Below are positions 60,390 through 64,000 of a stretch of 64,000 bases of DNA, one piece after another. Position 1 is the stretch's first letter, and each line of letters opens with the position of its first letter. Origin of the DNA: UBA1206 sp050953105 (lineage in GTDB: Bacteria; Bacillota; Clostridia; Oscillospirales; CAG-382); contig JBMNMA010000001.1 in NCBI GenBank assembly GCA_050953105.1, forward strand, positions 62,001-126,000, in the 5' to 3' direction. The notes below the pieces were generated by a model. The model made no database searches and was not told the origin of the DNA. It saw only the letters and a list, made by a program, of their open reading frames with translations. Position numbers and translations under genes: made by a program.

Positions 60390-60503
60390 CAAAATAATGG
60401 CAATTGCAAATCGTGTATCGGTATACTTAAACGGCGGGAATTAACCAAATAAACTCTAACGAATAATATAAAATATTTTAAAGGAAGAAAACCGGGCAAA
60501 GGA

Positions 60504-60527
60504 AAAACCCGGTTTAAACCGGGTTTT
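60504..60527 (-). terminator. Terminator of spoVT
   Basis: AAAACCCGGTTTAAACCGGGTTTT is a perfect 24-base palindrome, followed by TT on the minus strand, 23 bp after the spoVT stop codon. Confidence 0.7.
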
Positions 60528-60549
60528 AAGGACGGAAAAATTATGGTTT

Positions 60550-61086
60550 TTAAAGTTCAAGCTGTTTGGACAAAAACAGCGCACCTGCGTTTATCATTTT
60601 GCGTTCCGAATCGTCGGGGACATACCCGTCCCGGGCAAGGAGCATTATTCCGCCGATAACATCCCCGTCGGATATTATGGGGGTAAGGTAGGACACCTTT
60701 CCGGCGCCGTTTTCGGTAAGCTCTATACCCGAACCTGCCTCCGGCGAGTTATAGGACTGGCGCTTTTCAAGCATTGCCGAAATCGAGTCGGATATGGGTT
60801 TTTCTACAAGTTCCCTGCCGCTTACCCCGGCCACCGCCACCACCGTATCCCGGTCGCATACCGCAACGGGGATGCCTGCGGCTTTGTTTAACGCCTCGGC
60901 ATATTTGGCCGAAAAGGTTGATATTTCACCCAGCGGGGAATATTTTTTAAATATAACCTCCCCGTCCTTATCGGTATATATTTCAAGGGGCTCCCCCTCC
61001 CTTATCCGCATTGTCCGGCGGATTTCCTTGGGGATAACCACCCGGCCGAGGTCGTCTATTCTTCTAACAATTCCTGTGGCTCTCAT
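60550..61086 (-). CDS. spoVT: Stage V sporulation protein T
   Basis: The 178-residue protein has an N-terminal AbrB/SpoVT swapped-hairpin DNA-binding domain (MRATGIVRRIDDLGRVVIPK...IREGEPLEIY, about 1-50). A C-terminal GAF-like domain (about 60-178) has IPVAVCDRDTVVAVAG. This two-domain form is SpoVT, a forespore regulator, not the shorter AbrB. It supports a spore-forming lifestyle. CGGAG 10 nt before the ATG serves as ribosome binding site. Confidence 0.94.
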   Translation of the reverse strand: MRATGIVRRIDDLGRVVIPKEIRRTMRIREGEPLEIYTDKDGEVIFKKYSPLGEISTFSAKYAEALNKAAGIPVAVCDRDTVVAVAGVSGRELVEKPISDSISAMLEKRQSYNSPEAGSGIELTENGAGKVSYLTPIISDGDVIGGIMLLARDGYVPDDSERKMINAGALFLSKQLEL

Positions 61087-61129
61087 TTATTTTCACTCCG
61101 AATAATCAGTTTGTTCGCTTTGCGTTAAC

Positions 61130-61159
61130 TATTCTTTACCGTTTGGGTAAAATTATTCA
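61130..61159 (-). promoter_or_regulatory. Candidate sigma-G-type promoter of spoVT
   Basis: On the minus strand TGAATA (61159-61154) and AAGAATA (61136-61130) have a 17-bp spacer. The -35 fits the forespore sigma consensus; the -10 matches 5 of 7 bases of CATAATA. SpoVT is under sigma G in Bacillus subtilis. Confidence 0.35.
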
Positions 61160-61322
61160 TAAAATGCATAATATAATCTATCTTTGGTGCATCAGGGGAG
61201 GAAAACGGTATTTTGAATGCTTAAACAATGCAAAAATGACCATTTTTCGCCGTTTTTTGCTTGTCCGATTGCAACTTATCAGTTTTTTATTTGCATTTTA
61301 TTCTGGTTCCAAAGAAATATTA

Positions 61323-61351
61323 TTGACATTACGGTTTTGGTATGCTATAAT
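61323..61351 (+). promoter_or_regulatory. Consensus promoter of the substrate-binding protein gene
   Basis: TTGACA (61323-61328) and TATAAT (61346-61351) match consensus exactly with a 17-bp spacer and an extended -10 (TGC). The transcript would start near 61358, giving a 5' leader of about 66 nt with TTGGAGGG before the ATG. Confidence 0.92.
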
Positions 61352-61423
61352 TTCAAAAATAATATTAATGGCAATTGATATTATTTAAGGAGTAAACAAA
61401 GACAATATTATTGGAGGGAAAAA

Positions 61424-63955
61424 ATGAAAAAACAACTATTGAAACTCATGTGTCTCCTTATAGTAGCTTGCATGCTCGCCGGAATGCTTGCTGCCTGCGG
61501 AGACGACAAAACTCCTGACACAAGCAATCCCAGCAGCGGAGATACCAGCGGCACCACAAGCGGTGTTGACATTAAAGTTGGTAATTTCACCTACAAATCA
61601 TACGCCACTTCGCTCGGCAACAACTGGAACCCCCACACCTGGGAAACCAGCGGTGACGATGCTATCCAGGACTATCTTTCCATGCCCCTTTGCACCATAT
61701 CCATCAAAGACTCCGAAAACGGTGTATATCAGTGGGTATTCGAAATGGCTACTTCCATTACGGACGTTACCAAGGATCACAAGGATGACCTGACCAAATA
61801 TAAGGTTACCCTTCCTAACGGCAAAACTGCCAACGACGTTGAAAGCGGCTATGTCTTTGAGATTAAGCTCAACGAGAAAGCCAAATGGGAAGACGGCACT
61901 CCCATCAACGCTGATACCTATATCTACTCCATGAAACAGCTTCTCGATTCCAAGATGAGAAACTACCGTGCCAACCTTTACATTTCCGGCGAATCTGCAG
62001 TTGCAGGCGGCGCGGCCTACTATAACTCCGAAGCTCCCGTTTACGAACCTATGGTTCCTCCCTATGAAGACGAAGGCGATTATTCTTATGACCTTGAAGC
62101 GGGCATTGCAAAAGGCGAAGTTTACATCAGCATGACTTCAACCAGCATGACCCTTTACAGCTACAGCCTTAACCAGTTCCACAACGACTACGGTGTTGGC
62201 AATGCTGAAGACGTTCAGGCTTTCAGAGATGCAGCAAACGCTTACGGCTACACCAAGGTTACCGCCGAAAACAAGGACAAAGTATTTGCTTTCATCGCAT
62301 CGATTCTTACCGACCTTTTCGGAATAACCGATGAAGAAGATATTGCTAACTACACTAAGGAAGCTTTATTCGTTAACACTGGCGTTGGTCCCAAGGTTGA
62401 ATATGATGCTACCGTCGGCTGCTACAAAGTTGACGAATACACCATTCGTTATGTCTGCCAGACCGCTCTCGATTACAACTACTTCCTTACCTCCGGCACT
62501 TCCAACTGGCTCGTTTACGAACCCCTTTACGAAGCCGGCAAGGACACCACCGGTGAACTGGTAACCACCAACTACAGCACTTCCAAAGCAACCTCTATGT
62601 CCTACGGCCCCTACAAGCTCGAATCCTATCAGGACGGCAAGCAGGTAGTGTTCGTACGCAACGAAAACTGGTACGGCTGGTCCAAGGACGAAAACGGCAA
62701 CCTTTACTCCATTACCCAGTTCGACGTTGACGGCGAAAAAGTTCCCCAGTACGTTGCCACCAAGGTTGTCATCGACGTTATGACCGACGACACCGCTAAG
62801 CTTGAGTTCCTCAAGGGCAACCTCAGCGAATGGTCTCCCGCCGCTACCGACCTTGTTAACTACGCTAACTCCACCCGTCTTTACAAGATGGATGAAACCT
62901 ATACCATGTCCTTCTTCTTCGACACCAACCTTGAAGACCTCAAGAAAATGGACGAATCCGAAGGCAACCAGAACTCCGTCGTTATGTCCAACATCAACTT
63001 CCGCAAGGCGTTCAGCTTGGCTATCGACAGAGAAGAATGGGTTAAGACCACATCCGGCTACAAGCCCAACTATGGTCTTATGAACACCCTTTACTACTAC
63101 GACGTTTACAACGATCCCACCTCATCTTACCGTGGATCCGACGAGGCTATGAAGGCTATCTGCGAACTCTACGGCGTTGAATACGGCGCAGGCAAACCCT
63201 ACGCAACCCTTAAAGAAGCTTATGAATCCATCAACGGCTACAACCTTACCCAGGCTAAACAGCTTATGAAGACCGCTTGCGACGAGCTCGTTGAAGCCGG
63301 ACTTTATACCAAGGGCCAAGCCATAAAGATTCGTATCGCTTGGATGAAGGGCGCAATCGATACCCCCGCACAGAACCAGTGCAAAGCTATTGAAAACTTC
63401 CTTAATGCAGCTATCGAGGGCTCGGGCTTCGGCACCATAACCCTTGAACCCATCGGAAGCCTTAACGACCGTTACGGCGACGTCGGCACCCGTGGCATAT
63501 TCGCCATCGGCTACGGCGCATGGGGCGGCGCTGCCTTCTATCCTTTCCGTAACCTCCAGGTTTACTGCGACAGCGATCAGTATTCTCTCCACGAGGGCAG
63601 ATGCTGGGATCCCGCTACCGAAGAGTACACCATAGTTGTTAACGGCAAGGAAGAAAAAATGACCTGGAAAGATTGGTCCAACGCTCTTATCGGCACCGGC
63701 AAATTTGCAGACGCCGACAACAAGACCAAGCTTGCCATCACCGCAGAGCTTGAAAAGGCTTACCTTGCTAAATACTACAGAGTTCCGCTTGCAACCTCCA
63801 CAGCTTGCTTCCTTATGAGCTATCAGGTTGACTACTACACCACCGAATACAATGTCATGTATGACTTCGGCGGATTCAGACTCCTCACCTTCAACTACAC
63901 CGACGAAGAATGGGCAGAATACGTTAGCAGCCAGGGCGGTCAGCTCCAGTATTAG
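61424..63955 (+). CDS. Family 5 extracellular solute-binding lipoprotein (oligopeptide-type)
   Basis: The 843-residue protein has a lipoprotein signal peptide with lipobox LAAC (Cys near residue 25), a short Ser/Thr/Gly/Asp-rich spacer, and the SBP_bac_5 fold. Markers are KWEDGTPINADTYIYSMKQL and the later NINFRKAFSLAIDREEW. It is longer than most OppA/DppA (500-600) because of inserts. It delivers peptides or similar ligands to an ABC importer. The permease and ATPase genes would follow beyond the right edge. A strong promoter and many C-ending codons, unlike most neighbours, suggest high expression. Confidence 0.93.
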   Translation: MKKQLLKLMCLLIVACMLAGMLAACGDDKTPDTSNPSSGDTSGTTSGVDIKVGNFTYKSYATSLGNNWNPHTWETSGDDAIQDYLSMPLCTISIKDSENGVYQWVFEMATSITDVTKDHKDDLTKYKVTLPNGKTANDVESGYVFEIKLNEKAKWEDGTPINADTYIYSMKQLLDSKMRNYRANLYISGESAVAGGAAYYNSEAPVYEPMVPPYEDEGDYSYDLEAGIAKGEVYISMTSTSMTLYSYSLNQFHNDYGVGNAEDVQAFRDAANAYGYTKVTAENKDKVFAFIASILTDLFGITDEEDIANYTKEALFVNTGVGPKVEYDATVGCYKVDEYTIRYVCQTALDYNYFLTSGTSNWLVYEPLYEAGKDTTGELVTTNYSTSKATSMSYGPYKLESYQDGKQVVFVRNENWYGWSKDENGNLYSITQFDVDGEKVPQYVATKVVIDVMTDDTAKLEFLKGNLSEWSPAATDLVNYANSTRLYKMDETYTMSFFFDTNLEDLKKMDESEGNQNSVVMSNINFRKAFSLAIDREEWVKTTSGYKPNYGLMNTLYYYDVYNDPTSSYRGSDEAMKAICELYGVEYGAGKPYATLKEAYESINGYNLTQAKQLMKTACDELVEAGLYTKGQAIKIRIAWMKGAIDTPAQNQCKAIENFLNAAIEGSGFGTITLEPIGSLNDRYGDVGTRGIFAIGYGAWGGAAFYPFRNLQVYCDSDQYSLHEGRCWDPATEEYTIVVNGKEEKMTWKDWSNALIGTGKFADADNKTKLAITAELEKAYLAKYYRVPLATSTACFLMSYQVDYYTTEYNVMYDFGGFRLLTFNYTDEEWAEYVSSQGGQLQY

Positions 63956-64000
63956 TATTCCAAAATAGCTCACTTACGTGATATAAGCAGGGGGGCAACC

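Larger units (their letters stand above)
61087..61423. other. 337-bp intergenic region between divergent spoVT and the SBP gene
   Basis: AT-rich sequence with a possible forespore promoter on the minus strand and a consensus promoter on the plus strand. Nothing else is convincing; a frame of 81 codons beginning with TTG (61143) lacks a ribosome binding site and has unlikely composition. Confidence 0.7.

Noticed and set aside
61143..61388. 81-codon frame in the spoVT/SBP intergenic region
   Set aside because: TTG start without ribosome binding site, composition dominated by AT-rich codons, and it runs across the consensus promoter at 61323-61351.
63122..63973. 283-codon minus-strand frame opposite the substrate-binding protein gene
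   Set aside because: Antisense shadow caused by strong codon bias of the true gene; no homologous motif.

Overview
The window looks like a chromosomal segment of an anaerobic, spore-forming member of the Clostridia, most likely an uncultured Oscillospirales/Ruminococcaceae-type bacterium. Pointers are spoVT, remA (DUF370), a PASTA-domain kinase together with its IreB-type substrate, DUF5685, low-GC-Gram-positive promoters (TTGACA-17-TATAAT, often with extended -10), Ser/Glu-rich surface linkers, and strictly anaerobic fermentation enzymes (AdhE, indolepyruvate:ferredoxin oxidoreductase). The taxonomic call is inference; there is no rRNA or tRNA gene in the window.

Layout. (1) 1-198: the end of an IS3/IS150-like element with the first 42 codons of its OrfA. 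(2) 258-7647, minus strand: a cell-envelope acyl-modification cluster made of a NodB deacetylase, an MBOAT acyltransferase, two tandem DHHW (AlgX/AlgJ-like) proteins of which one carries compensating frameshifts, an FkbH-type HAD protein and a carrier protein, closed by a terminator that overlaps the last stop codon. By composition it resembles a Dlt (D-alanylation) system in which the adenylating enzyme is replaced by a glyceryl-loading FkbH protein. It is the best candidate for an undescribed system here. (3) 7689-23844, minus: pssA and then the conserved Firmicutes housekeeping run rsgA-prkC-prpC-rlmN-rsmB-(zinc protease)-fmt-def-priA-rpoZ-gmk-remA-yicC, preceded by a small membrane protein, a J-domain protein and a DUF5685 protein, with a good promoter at 23886-23914. 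coaBC and rpe, usual members of this run, are missing.

(4) 24084-33034, plus: dgt-like HD hydrolase, dnaG, rpoD, pheS, pheT, then ireB with a small conserved protein, then a PhnP-like metallo-hydrolase; terminators follow. (5) 33165-36649, minus: a large surface phosphodiester glycosidase and Maf. (6) 36779-42446, plus: proB, proA, a degenerate NodB-like membrane protein, a small unknown, a sugar isomerase/epimerase, a sugar nucleotidyltransferase and a YcxB-like membrane protein. (7) 42619-46811, minus: an aryl-acid fermentation operon (37-codon leader ORF, iorA, iorB, phenylacetate-CoA ligase, ACT protein) behind a TTGCAA-17-TATAAT promoter.

(8) 47029-53981, plus: a 932-residue protein that resembles the GTPase-associated GAP1 family, an orphan PilT ATPase, a Crp/Fnr regulator, thioredoxin, a membrane rhodanese, and a CoA-disulfide-reductase/rhodanese fusion; the last four look like a thiol/sulfane-sulfur module. 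(9) 54049-61086, minus: a small-molecule kinase-like protein, adhE, a cell-surface GH20 hexosaminidase and spoVT. (10) 61424-63955, plus: a family 5 (oligopeptide-type) substrate-binding lipoprotein behind a perfect consensus promoter; its transporter partners would lie beyond the right edge.
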